A DNA stretch of 64,000 nucleotides, taken from positions 186,001-250,000 of the forward strand of contig CAKVMI010000001.1 in assembly GCA_934772525.1 (NCBI GenBank). The letters are read 5' to 3'. This stretch comes from an uncultured Clostridia bacterium (lineage in GTDB: Bacteria > Bacillota > Clostridia > Christensenellales > UBA1242). Numbering within the stretch: position 1 is the first letter of the stretch; each line of letters starts with the position of its first letter. Below the pieces are notes generated by a model that saw only the letters and a program-made list of their open reading frames with translations, made no database searches and had not been told where the DNA came from. A program made the translations under genes and the position numbers. Positions 16,801 to 24,600 of this stretch are shown in pieces.

Positions 16801-19800
16801 ATTCGGTTGAAGAAGATGTTTTGAAAACTTTTGGTAAAACTTACGACTGGAAAGAGACTGGATATATACTTAAAGACGGAACAAAGTTAGATTTATCCGG
16901 CAAGCACGAGGGAGCTGCTGGTGGCAGTAGGAGTGTAGACCATAGAGAAATATTTGATATTTACGAAGACTCAGATGTTTATGGAACTGAGGCTATGGTT
17001 GAGTTTATGGGTAGAGGCAATATAAGAGTAAGTCCGGAATATCCGGGAGTAAATATTCAAGTAGAGCCAACACAAGAACAATATGAGCAAATTCAATCAT
17101 TGGTTGAAAGATTAGGCTGGAAAGAAAAGGCTTTTATTGTTGACATAGACAATAAAAATGGAGACACTATTGAGACATTAGAATATGAAGGAGCTGTGTC
17201 CGGCAGAAAAGTTGTCGCTGACATTCAATATTATTTTAAAAATGGTAAAGCACCTCATAAGAGCGAATTATCTCAATTTAGATACTCTTTATCAAAAGGG
17301 CAAGTAAAGAAGATTGTTGCTAATAAAACTAGACATAAATCATATAGCAGAAAAGACGCTGAGATTGTTGTAAATAACATCTTAGATAACTACATGGATT
17401 TTGGTGGTAAACATGGAGATATTGCTGGCAAGACTAAGCAGCAAGTAATTGACCAGCTGTGGCTATATATGAATACTAGCACTCCGGGATATTCAAAAGC
17501 TGCGTTTGATATAGCAGACTATATTATCGAAAACGGATTAGTAGAAGATATTGTCGGCTCTGAGATTAACGAAGAGCATGTATATATTGTGGAAACATTA
17601 AGAGAATATATGCACAAAATTGACTTAGATTCAATTAAGGGCGAAATCAAATACAGATACGATAAAGATAATAGTCCATACTTAATTTGGGGTAAAAGAA
17701 AAGGCGAAAGAGGTATGGGGGCAGACCAAATCGCACAAGAATTACAAGAAAGAGGAATTAGAATTGAGGCTATCAACGAGGCAGAGTGTTTCTTTGAAAT
17801 TGCAGACACTTATAAAAACTCTTTGAATCAGATTAAGAAATCTGCTAAACAAAGTATGAAAGAATTAGGTAGCGATACCATAAAACAACTTAGACAAGAC
17901 ATAGTGAGAGAGATTCTTGTTGGTATAGATACACAAGGACAAGAGACTGAATTTAACAAGACTATTCAAAAGTATGTTGATAAAGTTAGCTTGCTAAAAG
18001 CTCAACTAAAAGATACCAGGGAAAGAAATAAAGCAATCAACAATTTATTTTCTTCTCTTGATAGAGTCAAAGCTTTTGAAAAATATCAAAGTGCAGAAAT
18101 ACAACTAGCTGACGAGGTTGTTGGCCTAGTGAAATTGCTAAAAAATGTCAAGACTTATAGAGATAATCTATCAAGTAATATAAGAGACATTATGAGCAAA
18201 TATTCAAAAGAGGTTAACGGAACTAAGCTATATAACTTAATAGCAAATAACGGAGACGGAATAGACAATCCGGTTGGAGCTATGATTGAAGATATAGCAA
18301 GGAATCGTGGCGAATTGACTACTGCTGAGATTAAAAATCTTGATATGATTATCAGAAACTTTATTCACAATGTTAAAGAATATGACAGAGTGTTCTTTGA
18401 GGGCAAAACACAATCTGACACAGAGATTGTTACACAAGCTATCAAGGAAACAAGAGAGGCTGTCAAAGTTAAAGATAGTGGGCTTGGTGGCTCGTTCTCA
18501 CAATTAACTCGTTGGCTACAATCTCCGGTTTGGAGATTTGAAAGATTAGGCTCTTATAGAAAGAACTCTATAATGGCTCGCGTCTTTAAGGAATTTCAAC
18601 AAGGTGTAGACAAACAAGCAGCCTTTAATATGCGTGTTGCAGAACACTATAAAGAGTTCTTTAAAACCAACAAAAAGATTGTAAATGAATGGAGCAATCA
18701 AAAAATAGAGATAGCTGGAACTCAAATGTCAAAAGGACAAATGATTTCACTATATATGCTATCTCAAAGAAAACAAGCTCAAAGCCACTTATTTGACGAA
18801 TTCGGAAACGGAACTATCAGACTAACAGACGAAAAGTCTGCGTCTGCTGGTAAGGTTAAGGACGCAATTAACAAAGGTCAAGATGTACAAATCAATCGTG
18901 CTGTTATATCAGAGATTGAATCGCACTTGACAGATGTAGATAAAGACTTTATTAAGCTAACAAAAGAGTTCTTTAATAAAATAGCAAGGGACGCAAAATA
19001 CGATACAGATATGGCTATGTTTGGTGTATCGAATGTAGACGATAGCAACGATTATATTCCTATAAGAGTTGCTGACGACCAGCTATATAAAGAACTAGGC
19101 AACGATAAATTCAACTTTACTAATCTATTCAGCGTTTATAATGCAAGCTTTAACCAAGACACAAAGCCAAACGCAAACAATAAGATAGTAGTAGAAAATA
19201 TTATTGATATTGTAAACAGACACTCTAAACAAATGTCTGCATACTATGGATTGGCTCAACCGGTTAAAACTTTTAACAGATTATTTAATAAAAAGTTAGA
19301 AGACGGCTCAAAACTAAGAGTTGAAATCAACAAAGTGGATTCAAGTTTTGAATCTTATGTTGGAAAACTATTGTCAGATATGCAAGGAAATGTGAAATCC
19401 AAAGAGGGTTTTGACAGACTTGTTGGTAAAGTTCGTGGCTGGGGTGCAAGAGCAGCGTTGGGATTCAACCCAAAAGTATTAGCAAGTCAGTTTGTATCAT
19501 TACCAGCAGCGGCCGCTGTCGGAGTAAAATACAGAAACCTAGCTAAGGGATTGGCTATGGCTGTATCAAAGAAGACAGACTTTGAAAATCTTACAAAATA
19601 TGCTCCTATGCTTTATGATAGATTCAGAAACGGAAATAATATTGATGTCGGTCTATTAAAGCAAGGTCAAGGTGTTGCTAAGAGTATTGATAAATTTACC
19701 GATATTGTTACAGCTCCTATTGGAATGATAGATAAGTTTGTTTGTGGTGCAGTATGGAACGCTTGCTTAGAACAAACAAAAGATAATAAAAATTATGCAA

Positions 19801-21239
19801 ATTATAGTGAGGAACACTACAAAGCAGCGGCGCAACTTACAGAAGAGGCTGTTATTAAAACACAAGCTAACTACACAGCTCTATATCGTCCGGAAATATT
19901 GCGTTCTCAAAGCTCGTTTTTACAGCTTACTACAATGTTTATGTCAGAGCCATTACAACAATTTTCGTTGCTTGCAAGTGCCGTAGACAAGATTAGAATA
20001 GCAAAAACAATGCTTAAAAATGCAAAAACAGACGCAGAAAAAGCTGAGGCTGAAAGTTTATTTAAACAAGCTAAATCTGAATCAGCTCATGCAATTAGCG
20101 CCGTAGTGGTTGATACAATCATTTTGGCGTTGATAGCACAAGCTTTCAAATGGATTAAGGGCAAGGAAGACGAAAACAAGGTACAAGGATTCTTAATGGA
20201 TTTTGCAGAAAATTATATCGGAATGTTCCCTATTGTAAAAGACTTGTATTCATATTTTAGTGGATATGATATTACAAATATGGCTTATACCGGTTTAACT
20301 AATATTGCAACAGCATTAAAGGAAATGTATAATATTGTTGACTTATTGGCCAGCGGAGAATCTTATTCGGACGCAGAAATCAATGGTAAGATAAGAAAAG
20401 TTGTACTTGGTATATCTCAATTGTTTGGTGTACCGGTTAGAAATGCAGAAACATACATAAAAGGTATAATTCAAAAGTTCTCGCCGGACGCAGTTTATAG
20501 ATATGATAATTTCTTCTACAACAAGTCAGCAAGCAATTATAATGCAGACTTAAAAGCAGCAATAGAAAAGGGAGACGAAAGCTTGGCTGACACAATCCTT
20601 GATTTAATGCTTGAAGAAGAGAAAGTATCTGTAAAAGATAAGGAGATAAGAAAAAATCTAATCAGCTTGTATAACGCTGGTTATAGTGTGTTGCCTAAGA
20701 GTGTCGGCGATTATATCACTTATGACGGAGAGAAAATATATTTCACTCAAAAGCAAAAGAATAGATTTAAGTCTATTTATGAACAATCAAACGGAAAAGT
20801 AAAAGTTCTAATCACATCAAACGAATACAAAGAGGTAGAGCCTAAAATTCAAGCTCAGAGTATTAAGTTTATTTATGACTATTACTACAATTTAGCTCTT
20901 GAAGATTTACTAGGTGTTGACTTAGAATTGAAAAACTTATTATTTGGTTATGTTTTCGATATTGAAGATTTAGCATTATATGTATCTTATGCAAGGTCGT
21001 TAGAGTCTGACAAGGACGAAAATGGCGAGACTATAAATGGAACATTAAAAGCTAAGATTCAAGCGTATGTGAATAATCTAAAACTTACTATTGCTCAAAA
21101 GTATATGCTTATGGGCTACCTTGGATATACAAACAAAGTAGGCAAAGCACAAGTCAAAGCCTACATTCAAAGACTTAAACTAACAAAAGAACAGAAAGCT
21201 AAACTATTTGAAATGAGCGGCTATTCCGACGAAAAATAA
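13854..21239 (+). CDS. Giant polyvalent internal virion protein with zincin and ADP-ribosyltransferase-like domains
   Basis: A 2461-residue protein, probably carried in the virion and injected. Visible parts: Gln/Glu coiled coil (residues 10-60); a Gly/Ala-rich, membrane-active-looking region (about 70-320); a zincin-like peptidase motif HEMTH at 511-515 followed by a long helix; an unassigned cassette; an ADP-ribosyltransferase-like cassette starting VVYHGTDAEFNVFD with H859 and GAFWFSKSKDYAEEM; a further cassette with DGTKLDLSG and DHREIFD (about 980-1140), as in large polyvalent protein domains; then a long helical body with a hydrophobic stretch near 2080-2100. The motif RYS(L/I) marks cassette borders at 667, 822, 978 and 1143. 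Good start: AAAGGAG before ATG. Polyvalent proteins of phages are known to combine such domains to protect or establish the incoming genome. Confidence 0.72.
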   Translation: MAIWDLSTEERKQRATQIRDLKESRYLYKQYLEQREQAEQEQREIELEQQRLQQQKDSQNFLVKTFHTIGDVASNVITGAVKGLEGIYDLGAGVVGAVGGIFDSDFRDSVQQHIAYDWTSENIGNPLQELTKHSYLNDWGKFGETIENVASGVGQMLPSVAMNLILPGSGLATIGISAAGKGTEQAFQEEGTNYYRGLLYGAASGGVEMLTEKISGVVGSNATGKGFLDKTLSKLTKNKLGKVVVGSLGEAGEEALSEFVNPLIQNIYKDKGFFEDFMTTEHLKDIGESALVGGLTSMVYGETVGRLTRRAANIQESLSELSTLEKKENNLWSNGKLAEQQEKINQQKQEIYESISKELQSVKTDEGRAKYIDMLNKYGVNKFNADGTIIAENGSNLSLDANGEQITDGATNQAQNGLATAQNYNQDAYSPTLRGKEQSLEFAPTSEELTETQRLAKQEFTRLNKGKVKANLVFSNSMGKDADGNDIQGAYRNGVLYISTNANAVQEVIKHEMTHYAEGTKAYVRYARYILKEIQTNKTLSERFGNLVEKIKQTKDLYQKVEQNKSLSQQEYDIITEVVAQYTSENLFTSEEQIARLARSNRTFFEKFKNWIADKIAYFKKRKNLSKDERQVLDFLTKAEKLYSKALSESWGAMDYAESIDNSDENRYSIKDKLINKTFPPYNESYSEANQIATRWAKQDNVKDGWQKLVSYKDKWYKIEKFSDMDFGYLIVDRIPNSKYNAELEELRKYEQNNYADSLDQGLSEYENVRRNKSVDSTISNDRHSDRNIPTMAKSGDSGRENTINGRRDSGQSNRNKQGNVRYSLSKDSQGNILSENQEKFFKDSKVRDEKGNLLVVYHGTDAEFNVFDNTKSVEGNGAFWFSKSKDYAEEMAIVKNGKRVDSFYVNLKNPLNIEMDLKDFADNVKEKKFIKQALDNGNDGVIFKEKAKDGDVFYAVFNSNQIKNTTNLNPTKSPDIRYSLKNSVEEDVLKTFGKTYDWKETGYILKDGTKLDLSGKHEGAAGGSRSVDHREIFDIYEDSDVYGTEAMVEFMGRGNIRVSPEYPGVNIQVEPTQEQYEQIQSLVERLGWKEKAFIVDIDNKNGDTIETLEYEGAVSGRKVVADIQYYFKNGKAPHKSELSQFRYSLSKGQVKKIVANKTRHKSYSRKDAEIVVNNILDNYMDFGGKHGDIAGKTKQQVIDQLWLYMNTSTPGYSKAAFDIADYIIENGLVEDIVGSEINEEHVYIVETLREYMHKIDLDSIKGEIKYRYDKDNSPYLIWGKRKGERGMGADQIAQELQERGIRIEAINEAECFFEIADTYKNSLNQIKKSAKQSMKELGSDTIKQLRQDIVREILVGIDTQGQETEFNKTIQKYVDKVSLLKAQLKDTRERNKAINNLFSSLDRVKAFEKYQSAEIQLADEVVGLVKLLKNVKTYRDNLSSNIRDIMSKYSKEVNGTKLYNLIANNGDGIDNPVGAMIEDIARNRGELTTAEIKNLDMIIRNFIHNVKEYDRVFFEGKTQSDTEIVTQAIKETREAVKVKDSGLGGSFSQLTRWLQSPVWRFERLGSYRKNSIMARVFKEFQQGVDKQAAFNMRVAEHYKEFFKTNKKIVNEWSNQKIEIAGTQMSKGQMISLYMLSQRKQAQSHLFDEFGNGTIRLTDEKSASAGKVKDAINKGQDVQINRAVISEIESHLTDVDKDFIKLTKEFFNKIARDAKYDTDMAMFGVSNVDDSNDYIPIRVADDQLYKELGNDKFNFTNLFSVYNASFNQDTKPNANNKIVVENIIDIVNRHSKQMSAYYGLAQPVKTFNRLFNKKLEDGSKLRVEINKVDSSFESYVGKLLSDMQGNVKSKEGFDRLVGKVRGWGARAALGFNPKVLASQFVSLPAAAAVGVKYRNLAKGLAMAVSKKTDFENLTKYAPMLYDRFRNGNNIDVGLLKQGQGVAKSIDKFTDIVTAPIGMIDKFVCGAVWNACLEQTKDNKNYANYSEEHYKAAAQLTEEAVIKTQANYTALYRPEILRSQSSFLQLTTMFMSEPLQQFSLLASAVDKIRIAKTMLKNAKTDAEKAEAESLFKQAKSESAHAISAVVVDTIILALIAQAFKWIKGKEDENKVQGFLMDFAENYIGMFPIVKDLYSYFSGYDITNMAYTGLTNIATALKEMYNIVDLLASGESYSDAEINGKIRKVVLGISQLFGVPVRNAETYIKGIIQKFSPDAVYRYDNFFYNKSASNYNADLKAAIEKGDESLADTILDLMLEEEKVSVKDKEIRKNLISLYNAGYSVLPKSVGDYITYDGEKIYFTQKQKNRFKSIYEQSNGKVKVLITSNEYKEVEPKIQAQSIKFIYDYYYNLALEDLLGVDLELKNLLFGYVFDIEDLALYVSYARSLESDKDENGETINGTLKAKIQAYVNNLKLTIAQKYMLMGYLGYTNKVGKAQVKAYIQRLKLTKEQKAKLFEMSGYSDEK

Positions 21240-21242
21240 AAA

Positions 21243-21272
21243 AGACTAGGATTTATTCCTAGCCTTTTTTTA
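21243..21272 (+). terminator. Terminator at the end of the phage late operon
   Basis: GACTAGGA / TTCCTAGCC hairpin with a TTTA-type loop followed by seven Ts, directly after the giant gene's stop. It marks the end of the late transcription unit. Confidence 0.85.
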
Positions 21273-21338
21273 ATCCTCAAACCAATATACTAACGCAAAA
21301 TAATGTGGCGTAAATATAAAGTTCGGATTATCACTTAC

Positions 21339-21429
21339 TGGCGGAGAGTCCGGGATTCGAACCCGGGCTACAGTTTCCCGTACTAAGGCCTTAGCAGGGC
21401 CTCCTCTTCGGCCTCTTGAGTAACTCTCC
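21339..21429 (-). tRNA. tRNA-Ser (anticodon GCU), prophage attachment site candidate
   Basis: On the minus strand: acceptor GGAGAGT/ACTCTCC, discriminator G and encoded CCA; anticodon stem AGGCC/GGCCT around CTGCTAA, so the anticodon is GCT (serine AGC/AGU codons); long variable arm (TACGGGAAACTGTA); T arm with TTCGAAT. All arms pair, so the gene is intact. Its 3' end points to the phage late operon 100 bases away, which is the usual geometry for integration into a tRNA 3' end with restoration of the gene. No integrase is in the window. Confidence 0.93.
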
Positions 21430-21563
21430 GTATTAGCCGATTGTTTACGATATTATCTTTTTGTATTGCTAGTAGGCTTGTTGTATTTAGAAAAACTATT
21501 ATGTTTTCGCTAACGCTGTAAGCAATTACTAGTTTTAAGAATAATATGCACTAAACAAATAGT

Positions 21564-21592
21564 ATTATAACCTAAAAGTTTAGAATTTGCAA
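21564..21592 (-). promoter_or_regulatory. Promoter for tRNA-Ser
   Basis: On the minus strand, TTGCAA (21587-21592), a 17-base spacer and TATAAT (21564-21569), about 130 bases before the tRNA 5' end. Confidence 0.6.
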
Positions 21593-21599
21593 CCCTTTT

Positions 21600-21980
21600 T
21601 TGTAACTATTTTTAAAAAGTGGGTAAATTTACTTTAAGTGTGAGATTTTGTTTATTTGTTTTACGTTAGGTTCAGTTTTGGTTTGATATTATACATAGAG
21701 TAAAATTTTGAAAAGTAATTTGTATAATCTGAAGAGCAAGTATGATTAACTATAAGTTTGTGATGAAATCAAAGTTGGCGTTAGATTGTGAAAAGATATG
21801 ATTTGAAATTTTTTTGGAGTTGAAGGCTGATTTATTGCTAAACCAGACAATTTTGGGATTGATTAGATTAACAGTGTATGTATGGCAACGAGCTTGCGAG
21901 ATGGGTTTTGGGTTGATGCCATAATAGGATGATGTTAGTAAAGAGTAGTGTTATAATATGGTGAGATTGGTTATAGGGTA
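21600..21980. other. Intergenic region, no gene seen
   Basis: About 380 AT-rich bases between the tRNA-Ser promoter and the promoter of the next gene. Both strands are interrupted by stops; no convincing RNA fold or repeat is seen. It may be the start of pre-integration host DNA. Confidence 0.4.
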
Positions 21981-22009
21981 TTGAAATATTGGATGGGTTA
22001 TGATATAAT
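21981..22009 (+). promoter_or_regulatory. Promoter of the HEFGH protein gene
   Basis: TTGAAA (21981-21986), 17-base spacer, TATAAT (22004-22009), 30 bases before the ATG at 22040. Confidence 0.65.
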
Positions 22010-22039
22010 GAATAAAAATAAGGGGCGAATTGAGAAATA

Positions 22040-23338
22040 ATGGAAATTGAACTGAAAAAGGAAGAATTGGCGAGGAGAATATTCGATTTTTATTTAGGAA
22101 GGAGAGAATTTTCTCGTGATGAAATAACGGCTTACGCTATTGCTTTTGCTGGTAGTGTTAAAAATGTTGATACGGATAAAATCGGGTCGGTAAATGTTTG
22201 TTATGAGCCGATACCTGCGGGGGAAGGTTCTGCTAATCCGTCTAATAAAATAACTGTTTCGGGCGATTCGCTTATGTCTGTTAGGTGTTTTGCAAACGAC
22301 CTAGACACCATTTGGCATGAGTTTGGGCATATTGTAGACTTTGGCGAGATTAGGTCGGGGAGCGAAAAGGCTTTGGAAACGGTGTATATTTATAATGTCT
22401 GTGCACCTTTGTTTGTGTCGGCATTTTGTGAAGTAAATAAATATGGTCTTAACCCAAGATTAAAACGAATTTGTGAAAGTCGTTACGGAGATTCTGAAAA
22501 GCGTAATGGTGCGGGCGATGGTTTTGCATTTAAAAATGCTTTTGCTATACGAAAAATTGACAATGCAGTTTCGACCGTTTCAAAATTTTTAGAAAGTATG
22601 TACTATACATCGGAGTCGGAGCGTAATGCGCGAGATTTTGCGTCCGATGTTGCGTATGAGTTTATTAATTGTTTAAATGGTTTAAATTTAACGCAAAAAG
22701 AATCGGTTAAATTATTAGAACTTGCAATGGAAGTTCAAAATATTGAGATAGAAAAAGAAAGTGCTTTAAATGAATTAAAAAAAATGTATACGGTTAATAA
22801 AAATAAGTTTTCCGATGCGTGTCGTGCGGTGTTGGACTATTACTTTAAAGAAAATAGTGACGGAGTTTGTTTATTTGATAGTAGTGATATTAATACACAA
22901 GTTGAAATGGCGGAAGTCGCGTCGCTTTGCTTATTTAAGGTATTTAATCCATTATATGCAAGAAGGGTTTTGAACAAGTACCAAACTTTTTCCGAAAGAC
23001 AAGATTTGCTTGTTGGTAGATGTGAAATAGGTAAACGCTGGATAGATAGACGTGAAAAATTAGAGGGTAATAGTAAAACGGGCAGTGTGCTAATTAAGGC
23101 ATACAACCGAGCAAGAAATTTGTTGGACGATATTGGTTTTTCTTTGGGACTAATGGAAGTACTGCTTTATGTATCTCCAATAAAATGGGAAGAGCAAGAT
23201 AAATTTGTGCTTGAAAAAAAGTTTAAAACATTTTCAAAGAAGCAAATTGAATTTATATTAAGTAACAGAAATGCGATGAATAAATCGTTAAATGAAAACA
23301 TTAATGTAGAAGAGATTATGGCGGAAGAAAAAGTATAA
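22040..23338 (+). CDS. Protein with HEFGH zinc-metallopeptidase motif, unknown family
   Basis: A 432-residue protein without signal peptide. Residues 93-97 are HEFGH (WHEFGHIVDFGE), the HExxH helix of zincins; the Glu-rich stretch 20-30 residues later (GSEKALE) could give the third zinc ligand. The region before it (NPSNKITVSGDSLM) may be the edge strand. The C-terminal two thirds are helical and contain YARRVLNKYQTFSERQDLLVG. A cytosolic metallopeptidase is likely, with the family not recognised. It lies between the tRNA-Ser/prophage border and the mTERF-like genes; the ribosome site (AAGGGGC) is far from the ATG, so translation may be weak. Confidence 0.6.
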   Translation: MEIELKKEELARRIFDFYLGRREFSRDEITAYAIAFAGSVKNVDTDKIGSVNVCYEPIPAGEGSANPSNKITVSGDSLMSVRCFANDLDTIWHEFGHIVDFGEIRSGSEKALETVYIYNVCAPLFVSAFCEVNKYGLNPRLKRICESRYGDSEKRNGAGDGFAFKNAFAIRKIDNAVSTVSKFLESMYYTSESERNARDFASDVAYEFINCLNGLNLTQKESVKLLELAMEVQNIEIEKESALNELKKMYTVNKNKFSDACRAVLDYYFKENSDGVCLFDSSDINTQVEMAEVASLCLFKVFNPLYARRVLNKYQTFSERQDLLVGRCEIGKRWIDRREKLEGNSKTGSVLIKAYNRARNLLDDIGFSLGLMEVLLYVSPIKWEEQDKFVLEKKFKTFSKKQIEFILSNRNAMNKSLNENINVEEIMAEEKV

Positions 23339-23386
23339 ATATTGTAGTATAAAATTAAATTAATCTAATTGGAGGAATGGATTTAG

Positions 23387-23415
23387 TTTACTTTAAACAT
23401 GGTTTTTAGTATACT
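23387..23415 (+). promoter_or_regulatory. Promoter of the mTERF-like gene pair
   Basis: TTTACT (23387-23392), 17-base spacer, TATACT (23410-23415), 18 bases before the ATG at 23434. Confidence 0.55.
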
Positions 23416-23433
23416 ATATATTAAAGAGAAAAT

Positions 23434-24600
23434 ATGCAAACAAAAGAAATTTTAATAAAACATTTTGATTGGACGGAACAAGAAGTAATTGACAAAGCTA
23501 AAAAATTGGATTTTATTTTTAGTGAATTGTCTGAAAATGCCGTGCTTGAATTAACGCAGTTTTTTTGTGATGAATTTAAGCTGAGTGAGGATAAATTTAA
23601 AAAAATATTAAAGAAGATGCCTTCGTTATTAAATTTTACAATAGAAGGTATTAAGAAAAAAGAACAGTTTTATGAAAGTGTATATAGTATGAAACGTGAG
23701 CAGGTTAACAAGATGGTTAAGGTGTTTCCTAGGATTTTAGGTTTATCTACCCAAAGCGTACTAGATAAGGAAAATTTTTACAAAAGTGAATTTAGAGTGA
23801 CTCATGATGATTTTTGTAAGATGATAAGGTTGTCTCCTGCACTTCTAAGTTACGATACCGATAGTGTGCAAGAAAAGACGAAATTTTATGAAAGTATATT
23901 TGGCATTACCAGTATAGAATTTGGTAAGATGATGAAGGTGCATCCTGCGTTTTTAGGTTACTCTACAGATAGTGTTCAAGAAAAGGCTAAATTCTATGAA
24001 GATACATTTGGCATTATCAGTACAGAATTTGGTAAGATGATAAAGGTGTTTCCTGCACTTCTAAGTTACGCTACCGATAGTGTGCAAGAAAAGGCGGATT
24101 TTTATGAAAGTATATTTGGCATTACCAGTACAGAATTTGGTGAGATGATAAAGAAAGTTCCTGCATTGTTGGGTCGATCAATAGAGAGTGTACAAGAAAA
24201 AGTTAGAGAAATCAAAGATATAAAAATCCCATCACAAGTAATAGTACAAAACCCAAGTATTTTAGCGGTTCCTAAAAACACCCTAAAACTAAGATATGTA
24301 ATTTTAAGAAATATAGCAACAAGAGAAGAAATATTTTCATATCCTAATTGGTATATGACTAGTCAAGACAAAACATATGCAAGGGCATGTTATCTATCAG
24401 AGACGGGGAAAAAGCTTAACTGGAAAACTGTTTTGTATTCAGAAAAATTGTTTGGTAAGATGTGTGGTGTATCGAGCGATGAATTAATGGCAAAATACAA
24501 ATTAACAGCTGGAAAATTTGAAAAATTAAGATCGGTCTTAGAGAAAGACGAAATAGTAGATTTTAACGATGATGAAAAAGGCGGTATAGAAGAAAAATGA
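23434..24600 (+). CDS. mTERF-like repeat protein A (six core repeats)
   Basis: A 388-residue soluble, all-helical repeat protein. From about residue 50 it has six units of about 36 residues with the pattern G-I-T-x-x-E-F-G-K-M-I-K-x-x-P-A-L-L-x-x-S-T-D-S-V-Q-E-K-A-x-F-Y, then a degenerate unit (IPSQVIVQNPSILAVP) and a C-terminal end (residues 295-388) with W, Y and R conserved in both copies. The Pro followed by Leu-Leu and the Leu/Ile/Phe spacing match the mTERF motif of mitochondrial and plastid transcription termination factors, which bind nucleic acid with a superhelix. Bacterial function is unknown. The stop overlaps the next start (ATGA). Confidence 0.65.
   Translation: MQTKEILIKHFDWTEQEVIDKAKKLDFIFSELSENAVLELTQFFCDEFKLSEDKFKKILKKMPSLLNFTIEGIKKKEQFYESVYSMKREQVNKMVKVFPRILGLSTQSVLDKENFYKSEFRVTHDDFCKMIRLSPALLSYDTDSVQEKTKFYESIFGITSIEFGKMMKVHPAFLGYSTDSVQEKAKFYEDTFGIISTEFGKMIKVFPALLSYATDSVQEKADFYESIFGITSTEFGEMIKKVPALLGRSIESVQEKVREIKDIKIPSQVIVQNPSILAVPKNTLKLRYVILRNIATREEIFSYPNWYMTSQDKTYARACYLSETGKKLNWKTVLYSEKLFGKMCGVSSDELMAKYKLTAGKFEKLRSVLEKDEIVDFNDDEKGGIEEK
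23594..24200 (+). repeat. 108-bp intragenic repeats of mTERF-like gene A
   Basis: Tandem 108-bp units, each with a copy of a CAAGAAAAGG-type junction. Bases 23594-23827 are identical by eye to 24757-24990 in gene B, so the two genes also form a long direct repeat. Confidence 0.75.

Noticed and set aside
13854..21239. Tape-measure protein because of length
   Set aside because: No tail tube, sheath or baseplate genes occur, and the domains are those of polyvalent proteins.
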